From PVC group bacterium (GTDB taxonomy: Bacteria > Verrucomicrobiota > Verrucomicrobiia > Chthoniobacterales > SZAS-18), in assembly GCA_903642295.1 (NCBI GenBank), contig CAHJWO010000003.1:1-48683 (forward strand): 48,683 bases of DNA, read 5' to 3'. Within the stretch, counting starts at the first letter, position 1; each line of letters begins with the position of its first letter. The translations under genes were made by a program, and so were the position numbers. This document shows positions 42,590-48,683 of this stretch, one piece after another. Under the pieces are notes generated by a model that was given only the letters and a program-made list of their open reading frames with translations, had not been told where the DNA came from and searched no databases.

Positions 42590-43993
42590 ATGGCTCCGCG
42601 TCTCTTTAATACTTACTCGCGCCTGCTCGAAGAATTTGCGCCGATTGACCCCGCCGGGAAGGCGGTCAAACTTTATACGTGCGGGCCGACCGTCTATAGC
42701 TTTGCGCACATCGGGAATTTCCGGGCGTATGTTTTTGAGGACCTGCTGCAACGGCACCTGGAGGCGCGCGGATACCATGTTCATCGCGTGATGAACCTGA
42801 CGGATGTCGATGACAAGACGATCCGGAATAGTCGGAAAGAAGGGAAGGCACTGGAGGAGTTCACCGCGCCATTCAAGCAGGCTTTTTTCGAGGACTTGCG
42901 CGTGCTGCGCATCAAGGAAGCGAATGCGTATCCCGCCGCAACCGATTATGTCGCGCGGATGGTCGAGATGATCGGGGTGCTAATGGAGCGGAACTTTGCT
43001 TATCAAGCGGACGATGGGAGCATTTATTACCGGATCAAGGAATTTCCCGAGTACGGGAAACTGGCGCATCTGGATCTGGATCAGTTGAGGCCCGGCGCGC
43101 GGGTCAAGAGCGATGAGTACGAAAAGGAGAACGTCGGCGATTTTGCGCTCTGGAAAGCGTGGGATGAGGAGGACGGCGACGTGGGCTGGGCGAGTCCCTG
43201 GGGACGCGGACGCCCGGGGTGGCACATCGAATGCAGCGCGATGGCCGGCGCGTTGCTGGGCGACGAGATCGACATCCACTGCGGCGGCGAGGACAACATT
43301 TTTCCTCACCACGAAGCAGAAATCGCGCAGAGCGAGGCTGTGACCGGCAAAAAATTCGTGCGCTACTGGATGCACTGCAAGCATCTCATGGTCAACGGCC
43401 AGAAGATGAGCAAGTCGCTCGGCAATTTTTACACGCTAAGAGATGTGTTGGCGAAGGGGTACACGGGACGCGAGGTGCGCTATGCCCTGCTGAGGGTAAA
43501 TTACGGATTACCGCTGAATTTTACGTTCGAGGGGATGGCGGATGCGCGAGCGTCACTGAAACGGATTGATGCGTGGGTGGCGCGGCTGAAAGACCACGCG
43601 ACCACGGCGTCAGGAGAGGGCGACATGCCCGCGCTGGCGGCACATGACCGGTTCGGGCAGGCGTTGGATAATGATTTGAATATTTCCGGCGCACTGGGTG
43701 AGCTTTTCAAGACCATTACGGAGTGCAACCTCGCGTTCGACAAGGGCGAGTTGTCTCCGGTGCAGGCGCGGGGGGTGCTGGCGTGGTGGGAGCGGGTGAA
43801 CGCAACGCTGGCCATCGAGACCGACGCCGATACAAACGCGGTGCCCGCTGACGTGCAGGCTTTGGTGGATCAGCGGGCCGCCGCCCGGGCCGAGAAGAAC
43901 TGGAAGGATAGCGACGAGTTGCGTGATGCCGTAGCCGCACTCGGCTGGACGATCCAGGATTCCAAGGATGGTCAGAAAGTCACCAAATCGTGA
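42590..43993 (+). CDS. cysS: Cysteinyl-tRNA synthetase
   Basis: Charges tRNA-Cys with cysteine. The protein of 467 residues has [17 protein letters not shown] (zinc Cys31 and HIGN at 40-43), [23 protein letters not shown] and [19 protein letters not shown] (zinc ligands), and the class I KMSKSLGN motif. The C-terminal anticodon-binding domain ends [13 protein letters not shown]. The ATG at 42590 follows heptamer repeats with no Shine-Dalgarno sequence. The stop overlaps the next GTG start by 4 bp (GTGA). Confidence 0.98.
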   Translation: MAPRLFNTYSRLLEEFAPIDPAGKAVKLYTCGPTVYSFAHIGNFRAYVFEDLLQRHLEARGYHVHRVMNLTDVDDKTIRNSRKEGKALEEFTAPFKQAFFEDLRVLRIKEANAYPAATDYVARMVEMIGVLMERNFAYQADDGSIYYRIKEFPEYGKLAHLDLDQLRPGARVKSDEYEKENVGDFALWKAWDEEDGDVGWASPWGRGRPGWHIECSAMAGALLGDEIDIHCGGEDNIFPHHEAEIAQSEAVTGKKFVRYWMHCKHLMVNGQKMSKSLGNFYTLRDVLAKGYTGREVRYALLRVNYGLPLNFTFEGMADARASLKRIDAWVARLKDHATTASGEGDMPALAAHDRFGQALDNDLNISGALGELFKTITECNLAFDKGELSPVQARGVLAWWERVNATLAIETDADTNAVPADVQALVDQRAAARAEKNWKDSDELRDAVAALGWTIQDSKDGQKVTKS

Positions 43994-44682
43994 GCACGCT
44001 TACTTTCCCGGCACAGGAGTTTCTCGATTTGTCACACACGAATCATCGGATGCTGTTCGAGAACACGGCGAACGTGTGGGAGGCCATCGGCAAGATCGCG
44101 GGGTATTTGCAGTTTAGTTTGCGTCCGGCGATCTTGGGGGAACTGGTGGGGAAGCCGTACATCGGGCCGGACGTGTTCGTGGGCGAAGGCACCATCATCG
44201 AGCACGGCGCGATGATCAAAGGCCCGGCGTGGATCGGCGCGAATTGCCACGTGCGCAACGGATGTTACGTGCGGGAAAACGTGATCGTGGGGGACGACGC
44301 GGTGTTGGGAAATTCGTGCGAATTCAAAAACTGCGTGTTGTTCGACGGCGCACAGGTGCCGCACTTCAATTACGTGGGAGATTCTGTTTTGGGTTATAAA
44401 AGCCACCTGGGCGCGGGCGCGATCCTTTCCAACGTGAAGCTGGACCACGGAGAAATCGCCGTGGAGACGGAGGACGGCGGGCGGGTGCCGAGCGGATTGC
44501 GAAAGTTCGGCGCGGTGCTCGGGGATTTTGCGGAGGTGGGTTGCAACGCGGTGCTGAATCCGGGGTCGATCATTGGCCGGCGGTCGGTGGTGTACCCGGG
44601 CGCACAATGGCGCGGGGTGCTCCCGGCGAACAGCATCGCCAAATTCCGGCAGAGTTTCAGCGTGCTGGCACGGAGGGATTAG
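43990..44682 (+). CDS. Left-handed beta-helix (GlmU C-terminal-like) acyltransferase-type protein
   Basis: A 230-residue protein dominated by hexapeptide repeats of the left-handed beta-helix: IGPDVFVGEGTIIEHGAMIKGPAWIGANCHVRNG, then VIVGDDAVLGNSCEFKNCVL and YVGDSVLGYKSHLGAGAILSNVKLD. The last phrase resembles the acetyltransferase half of GlmU (FVGDSxLGxxxxxGAGxxxxNxK). The nucleotidyltransferase half of GlmU is absent. Such proteins are often labelled UDP-N-acetylglucosamine diphosphorylase or sugar nucleotidyltransferase-like; the acceptor is unknown. It is coupled to cysS by a GTGA overlap, and a repeat element begins at the stop. Confidence 0.75.
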   Translation: MSTLTFPAQEFLDLSHTNHRMLFENTANVWEAIGKIAGYLQFSLRPAILGELVGKPYIGPDVFVGEGTIIEHGAMIKGPAWIGANCHVRNGCYVRENVIVGDDAVLGNSCEFKNCVLFDGAQVPHFNYVGDSVLGYKSHLGAGAILSNVKLDHGEIAVETEDGGRVPSGLRKFGAVLGDFAEVGCNAVLNPGSIIGRRSVVYPGAQWRGVLPANSIAKFRQSFSVLARRD

Positions 44683-44795
44683 GAGGTAAGGACGCTGGGA
44701 CAGCCGTCCCGTTAGTTCTGATTTGGGAGGCGCTTGGGCAATGGGTGACGCGTATTCCGGACATCGACGGACGGCTGGGACAACCGTCCCTACCT
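44683..44795. repeat. AGGTAGGGA-type element between convergent genes
   Basis: The left part is aggtaaggacgctgggacag followed by ccgtccc, directly after the beta-helix gene stop. The right part is ggacggctgggacaaccg followed by tccctacctt. The rodA stop codon (TAG on the minus strand, 44790-44792) lies inside the right end. This is the third convergent gene pair in the window with this element between the stops. Confidence 0.8.
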
Positions 44796-45905
44796 TAATG
44801 TCTTGCGGTGAATCCACACGCTTTGCACGATGCCCAGCGCGAACATGATGATCATCACGAACGTACCGCCGTAAGAGATGATCGGCAGGGGCAGGCCGGC
44901 GATGGGCGTGAGTGAAACCGTCATGCCCGCGTTCATGTAGATGTGCGTGAACAGCAGGCCGGTGACGCCGATGCAAAGCATCAGGCCGAGTTGATCTTTT
45001 GCCTGGTAGGCGATGTAGAGGATGGTCACGAGGAGCGCGGCGAAGATGCACAGCAACAGCAGCGCACCGCGGAATCCGTAGGCCTCGCCGATGACCGAAA
45101 AAATGAAGTCGGTGTGGGCGATGCTCTTGGGCAGCAGGTCCTGCTCGACCAGCGTGCCGTGCGCCTTGAAGCCTTTGCCGCGCAAGCCGCCGGAGCCGAT
45201 GGCCGTCATGGATTGGGTGATCGTCCAGCCTGCGCCGAGCGGGTCGGCATCGGGATTGAGGAAGGTCGTGAGGCGCTTGAACTGGAAGTCCTTGAGCATG
45301 TGCGCCGCGATGGGCAGGATCGAAATCACCGACAGGATAATTGCCAGCAGATAGCGGATCGGGATGCCGCCGACGAAGAGCATCGCCAGCATGACGGGTC
45401 CCCAGACGATGACGCCGCCCAACTGCGGCTGCGCCGCCACCAAGAGACACGGCGGCCCGGCGATGAGCCCGCACAGCAGCAGCTTGAGCATCGGATGGAG
45501 CCGCCGGTATTCGCTCAACAGCACGGCGATGATCATGATGCCGCCCAGGATGGCGAGCTGCGAGGGTTGCAGGCTGAAACTGCTGCCGAATTCGATCCAG
45601 CTTTTCGCGCCGTAGTGGGTCTTGCCGATGAACTTGCAGAGGACGAGGAGGGCCACGCCCATGATGTACATGGGCAGACCGCCCCATTTGATCCACCGGT
45701 AATCCGTGAGGCTGACCGCCACGAAAACGACCATGCTGGCGGCGATGTAAATGGTTTGCTTGCGCGCCGATTGCGCGAGGTACGAGGTTGATTCCCGCAT
45801 GAACGTCGCGGAATAAATCGCCAGCACGCTGCACGCGCAGAGCGTCAACATGAGCGCCAGCAGCACCCAGTTGAAGCGGAAGAGTTTTTGGAGATAGGGG
45901 TTCAC
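44790..45905 (-). CDS. rodA: Rod shape-determining SEDS protein RodA
   Basis: SEDS peptidoglycan glycosyltransferase that builds the side wall in rod-shaped cells with PBP2. The protein of 371 residues has about ten membrane segments. Conserved runs include FGSSFSLQPSQLAILGGIMIIAVLLS, LVAAQPQLGGVIVWGPVMLAMLFVGG, SGGLRGKGFKAHGT, LPKSIAHTDFIFSVIGEAYGF with the catalytic Asp, and the closing GLPLPIISYGGT. The start is GTG. mreB, mreC, mreD and the partner PBP2 are not in the window. The stop is in a repeat element and the protein ends KTLR. Confidence 0.95.
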   Translation of the reverse strand: MNPYLQKLFRFNWVLLALMLTLCACSVLAIYSATFMRESTSYLAQSARKQTIYIAASMVVFVAVSLTDYRWIKWGGLPMYIMGVALLVLCKFIGKTHYGAKSWIEFGSSFSLQPSQLAILGGIMIIAVLLSEYRRLHPMLKLLLCGLIAGPPCLLVAAQPQLGGVIVWGPVMLAMLFVGGIPIRYLLAIILSVISILPIAAHMLKDFQFKRLTTFLNPDADPLGAGWTITQSMTAIGSGGLRGKGFKAHGTLVEQDLLPKSIAHTDFIFSVIGEAYGFRGALLLLCIFAALLVTILYIAYQAKDQLGLMLCIGVTGLLFTHIYMNAGMTVSLTPIAGLPLPIISYGGTFVMIIMFALGIVQSVWIHRKTLR

Positions 45906-46121
45906 AGGCGAAAGGTGTGCTCGGAGCGCGGGAAGAGAGCGCGCAATTTAGCGGAGGATCGGGAAAGCCGCAACGTCGGGGGTTTGGTAGCGGACGAGCG
46001 GGGGCAGGAAATGGCGGCGGGGCGATGGAGGCCAGCGGCGCCGGGAGGTCGCCATCCACCTGCCAGAGAACCAGAGGGGCCTGCGGCCCGATGGGGACGG
46101 CTGGGACAGCCGTCAGGACCT
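45906..46121. other. rodA-ABC ATPase gap with a repeat element
   Basis: At 46062-46121 is a copy of the palindromic element: gggcctgcggcccgatgggg then acggctgggacagccgt and caggacctt. Its end directly touches the TGA stop (46122-46124) of the minus-strand ATPase gene. It closely resembles the centre of the copy at 15268-15378. The remaining 150 bp show nothing recognisable. Confidence 0.6.
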
Positions 46122-46898
46122 TCACGTGGCGGCGGCGAGGAGCCTTTTGGTGTAGTCGTGCTGCGGGTCGCGGTAGATGCTTTCCGCCGGAGCGGCCTCC
46201 ACGATCTTGCCGTGGTACATGACGAGCACCTGATCGCTGATGTGCTCGACCACGGCAAGATCGTGCGCGATGAAGAGATACGTGAGGCCAAGTTGTTCCT
46301 GAAGGTCTTGCAGCAGGTTGACGATTTGCGCCTGCACGCTGACATCCAGCGCACTGACGGGTTCGTCGCACACGATGAAACGAGGCCGGGCCGCGAGGGC
46401 GCGCGCGATGCCGATCCGTTGGCGTTGGCCCCCGCTGAACTCGTGGGGGTAACGGGTTGCTGCCTCGCGCGGCAAGCCGACCTGATCGAGCAGTTCCACC
46501 ACGCGGGCACGGCGGTCGGCCCGGGACAGGTCGCGGCAGTGGATTTCCAGCGGCTCGGCGAGAATGGATTCCACGCGCTGACGCGGGTTCAGCGAGTTGA
46601 ACGGGTCCTGGAAAATCATCTGGATTTCCCGCCGCAGCGGGCGAAACTCGCGTTCCGGCAGCCCGAGGATTTCCCGACCCGCAAACTCCACCTTGCCGTT
46701 GAGGCGGGCGGTGGGCGGAGTCAGTTTGAGCAGCGCACGTCCGATGGTGGTTTTGCCGCTGCCGCTCTCGCCGACCAACCCGACGGTGGTCCCTTCCTCC
46801 ACGGTGAAGCTGACGTCGTCCACCGCCTGAATTGCGCTGGTTGGGGTCGGGAAGGCAACGCATAAACCAGCCACCTTTAGTAGTGCTGTCAGTCCCAT
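46122..46898 (-). CDS. Oligopeptide/dipeptide-type ABC transporter ATP-binding protein (OppF/DppF-like)
   Basis: ATPase of 258 residues. Walker A is [14 protein letters not shown], the signature is [15 protein letters not shown] and Walker B is [19 protein letters not shown]. The Q-loop region [16 protein letters not shown] and the end [29 protein letters not shown] are specific to the OppF/DppF peptide-uptake group. Permease, binding-protein and OppD genes would be expected alongside but are not seen in the window. AGGAGAG lies 7 nt before the ATG at 46898. It may work with permeases encoded elsewhere. Confidence 0.92.
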   Translation of the reverse strand: MGLTALLKVAGLCVAFPTPTSAIQAVDDVSFTVEEGTTVGLVGESGSGKTTIGRALLKLTPPTARLNGKVEFAGREILGLPEREFRPLRREIQMIFQDPFNSLNPRQRVESILAEPLEIHCRDLSRADRRARVVELLDQVGLPREAATRYPHEFSGGQRQRIGIARALAARPRFIVCDEPVSALDVSVQAQIVNLLQDLQEQLGLTYLFIAHDLAVVEHISDQVLVMYHGKIVEAAPAESIYRDPQHDYTKRLLAAAT

Positions 46899-46944
46899 TG
46901 TATCTCTCCTAATGAAGGCTGCTCGAAGACGCTGTAACAGAGTT

Positions 46945-47469
46945 TTAAGAGATCAGGCCGTGTTTTCGCGCACCCTCTTCATTCAAAACGACGACTGCCA
47001 TGCTTCCCAACGCCCAAGTTCGAACTACCGTGTGCAGCGCTTTGCTCAATGCGTTTTGCAATTCCGGCAGCCATTCCCTTTTGTGACCGTTAATCACCAG
47101 CACCAGCCGAAACTCCGCCGTCGCCAGGTCCATGCTCTTGAAGTCTGGCGATAATTCGTTTTCCGCCGCCACGTGACGTTTCAAGCGCGCGGCCACACCC
47201 AAAGTTAGTCCATTTGTCAATTTCTGCCGGGTCTCGTCGATGAAGTGGTGAAATCTGATAAAATCGCCCGATTGCGGGGAACTCTTTTTTGCCTCCACCA
47301 CCCAAACGCGCAAAGGCCGGGCTGCTTTCGGTTGCAAAAGGAGAAATTCGGCCATCGGCACGCGGTTTTGCACCGCCAAGTAAACGGCACTCTTCTCGAT
47401 GTAAAAGCAGTGAGCATCGTGGAAAGGCCCGAAGACCAGCCCAGACTCGGCGATGGTCATCATGCTCAC
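46945..47469 (-). CDS. Small protein with PD-(D/E)xK-nuclease-like motif, partner of the ATPase
   Basis: A 174-residue protein with no family I can name. It has Glu25 (FYIEKSAVY), Glu41 (MAEFLLL) and Glu59-x-Lys61 ([11 protein letters not shown]) in predicted helix, strand and strand order. This is the spacing of a PD-(D/E)xK nuclease core, where an acidic residue and E-x-K sit on neighbouring strands. The following [13 protein letters not shown] looks helical. The start is GTG at 47469, overlapping the stop of the ATPase gene (GTGA), so the two are translated together. A nuclease effector role is inference; catalytic activity is not shown. Confidence 0.55.
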   Translation of the reverse strand: MSMMTIAESGLVFGPFHDAHCFYIEKSAVYLAVQNRVPMAEFLLLQPKAARPLRVWVVEAKKSSPQSGDFIRFHHFIDETRQKLTNGLTLGVAARLKRHVAAENELSPDFKSMDLATAEFRLVLVINGHKREWLPELQNALSKALHTVVRTWALGSMAVVVLNEEGARKHGLIS

Positions 47470-48479
47470 GCCAGGGCCAATTCCACCTCTTGTTCGTAGA
47501 GGCTGATCGATTCGTTAATGATCGCATTGTCAGGCATCCCATCCTTCAAGTCGGCTTGGCGCCACCCGTCGTTTTCGGAGGCGAGCACCGGGATGGACAT
47601 CCCTTTCTCCTGAGCAATGAGCAACAACTTCTTCACGACGAAATAAGAATGGCTTGCCATGAAAAATTGGATACCTCGCTCCGCCAGCATCACCACGATG
47701 TCCAGCAAGGCCGAAATGGCTTTCGGGTGCAGCGCTGACTCCGGTTCGTCGATAAAGACAATTGATTCCGGGTCGAGAAAGCGGTTGCTCAACAGCAGAT
47801 CGAGGATCGCTATCTTTTTGACGCCTTCCGCCGTCACCCCGATGGGAAATTTCTGACCGCTCCGCCTGAAGTACCACCGTCCGGCCCCCTCTTCGTACTC
47901 GATTTTTCCGTCGAAAAGTTCCTCCAACTTCTCACGTGATTTGGCAAATTCCTTGTAGTTTCTGCCGATAACCGAGCGCTTGCGTAGAGCGCGTGCCAGA
48001 TCAAGGTAGGTATCATCGAACCCGAAGACTTTATCATCTTCCCGCGACTTCAAGATGACATTGTGCAGCGACAACACCTCCTTGGCCGGCAAAAAGATGG
48101 AATTGCTCGCGCGCGGCGGCACATGGTTTTCCAGCGAGGAAATCTGTTTGGCAGTATCTTTTCCGAAACCGTAGCAGAAATCATTCGTTTTCCAGGTCAG
48201 GGTGAACTGTAGCTGGCCATCCGCGCCTTTGGTGACCAGGTCCCCGATTTTATCCGGCTGAAAGGTCCAATATAGTTTGTCGACCAGAATCTCCGCCGCC
48301 GTCCGCTGGATGTTACCGCGCCGGTACTCTTCCAGCGTCCGCATAGCGCTGTAGAGTGATTTGAGGAGGAAGGTTTTGCCCCGACTGTTGCCGCCGATGA
48401 CCAAATTGATCTTACCCAACCTGGCCCAATCGATACTTGTGAGTGGTCCAAAATTCGTGAGTTGAACGCGCGTGATCAT
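47466..48479 (-). CDS. ABC-type AAA ATPase (OLD/AAA_15-like)
   Basis: ATPase of 337 residues of the Rad50/OLD-like class. It opens MITRVQLTNFGPLTSIDW. Walker A is GGNSRGKT at 29-36. After a long mixed middle region comes a signature-like segment TAEGVKKIAILDLLLS (216-231), Walker B IVFIDEPESALHPKA (240-254) and the switch His277 in MASHSYF. This class is common in phage-defence pairs such as Gabija, PARIS and retron-associated systems, in which the ATPase senses and a partner protein cuts or inhibits. The downstream gene overlaps by 4 bp and has a nuclease-like motif. It also has relatives outside defence, so the role is not certain. Confidence 0.75.
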   Translation of the reverse strand: MITRVQLTNFGPLTSIDWARLGKINLVIGGNSRGKTFLLKSLYSAMRTLEEYRRGNIQRTAAEILVDKLYWTFQPDKIGDLVTKGADGQLQFTLTWKTNDFCYGFGKDTAKQISSLENHVPPRASNSIFLPAKEVLSLHNVILKSREDDKVFGFDDTYLDLARALRKRSVIGRNYKEFAKSREKLEELFDGKIEYEEGAGRWYFRRSGQKFPIGVTAEGVKKIAILDLLLSNRFLDPESIVFIDEPESALHPKAISALLDIVVMLAERGIQFFMASHSYFVVKKLLLIAQEKGMSIPVLASENDGWRQADLKDGMPDNAIINESISLYEQEVELALA

Positions 48480-48503
48480 GGATATCAGGACGGCGCAGGG
48501 ACG

Positions 48504-48683
48504 TTACCCTTTTCGCAGAAACCCGGTCAAGGGACTTGTCGCGCTGGCCGTTTGGCGTGGCGGGCCGAGACCGATCTCGTAGGCCTCGCGCCCGGCTTCC
48601 ACGGCCTGCCGGAAGGCGCGCGCCATCCGCACGGGGTCGTCCGCGATGGCGATGGCCGTGTTGACGAGCACGGCGTCCGCCCC
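48504..48683 (-). CDS. thiG: Thiazole synthase ThiG, C-terminal part
   Basis: The frame is open to the window edge and covers 59 residues to the TAA at 48504-48506. [36 protein letters not shown] is the end of the ThiG barrel, where the VLVNTA run binds the substrate phosphate, and [10 protein letters not shown] is the usual C-terminus. ThiG makes the thiazole phosphate of thiamine with ThiS. The start and neighbours lie outside the window. Confidence 0.9.
   Translation of the reverse strand, partial: GADAVLVNTAIAIADDPVRMARAFRQAVEAGREAYEIGLGPPRQTASATSPLTGFLRKG

Noticed and set aside
44032-46863. A 943-residue minus-strand open frame
   Set aside because: It lies across cysS-downstream genes and rodA in a different frame, has Arg/His/Pro-rich composition typical of shadow frames in GC-rich DNA, and no family motif. 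The beta-helix protein, rodA and the OppF-like ATPase explain the region.

Overview
The window looks like the chromosome of a high-GC bacterium of the PVC group, most likely a verrucomicrobium. The main pointers are a double-length, four-ATPase UvrA of the kind otherwise known from Chlamydiae, RNase HIII, a eukaryote-type glutamine synthetase (GSII), a lysine/alanine-rich histone H1-like protein, and intergenic spaces packed with short inverted repeat arrays. The assignment rests on gene content read by eye. No rRNA, tRNA, CRISPR array, insertion sequence or prophage was seen.

Layout. 1-3.4 kb: 3' end of an alkaline-phosphatase-superfamily enzyme, then mlaD, mlaF and mlaE (lipid transport ABC system, minus strand). 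4.0-7.3 kb: nitrogen control. glnB (PII) and glnII (glutamine synthetase) each have a near-consensus sigma-54 promoter, with a BNR-repeat secreted protein between them. 7.4-10.8 kb: a minimal protein kinase overlapping a PP2C phosphatase, a TauE/SafE permease and a secreted esterase. 11-16.1 kb: rdgB, leuS, a coiled-coil lipoprotein and a PdeM-like phosphoesterase. 16.1-22.7 kb: a molybdoenzyme cluster of MOSC protein, fdhD, an FdhF/YdeP-type oxidoreductase, an oxalate/formate-type MFS transporter, its probable small partner and mobA. 22.7-34.4 kb: lgt, an ArnT-like glycosyltransferase, the giant uvrA, an HU/IHF protein with a basic tail, rnhC and mutY. 34.6-40.8 kb: trpB, a membrane protein, yicC, gmk, and coaC and coaB as separate genes, then the H1-like gene with a structured leader and a textbook terminator. 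41-46.9 kb: an inositol monophosphatase, ispF, cysS, a left-handed beta-helix protein, rodA and an OppF-like ATPase. 46.9-48.5 kb: a coupled pair of an ABC-type AAA ATPase and a small protein with a PD-(D/E)xK-like motif, a candidate defence module. The window ends inside thiG.

The most unusual feature is what fills the gaps. (1) A palindromic element of roughly 30-115 bp with AGGTAGGGA ends sits at gene 3' ends and supplies the TAG stop codon of five genes, always in the same frame. (2) Tandem heptamers of two kinds, GGATGCN and GGAAGTN, occur in blocks often of five units and often as inverted pairs that fill a gap from stop codon to next start codon. (3) Nonamer arrays also occur as inverted pairs. 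Several arrays are translated as tails on PP2C, FdhD and MlaF. In addition many start codons follow a C- or pyrimidine-rich stretch rather than a Shine-Dalgarno sequence.
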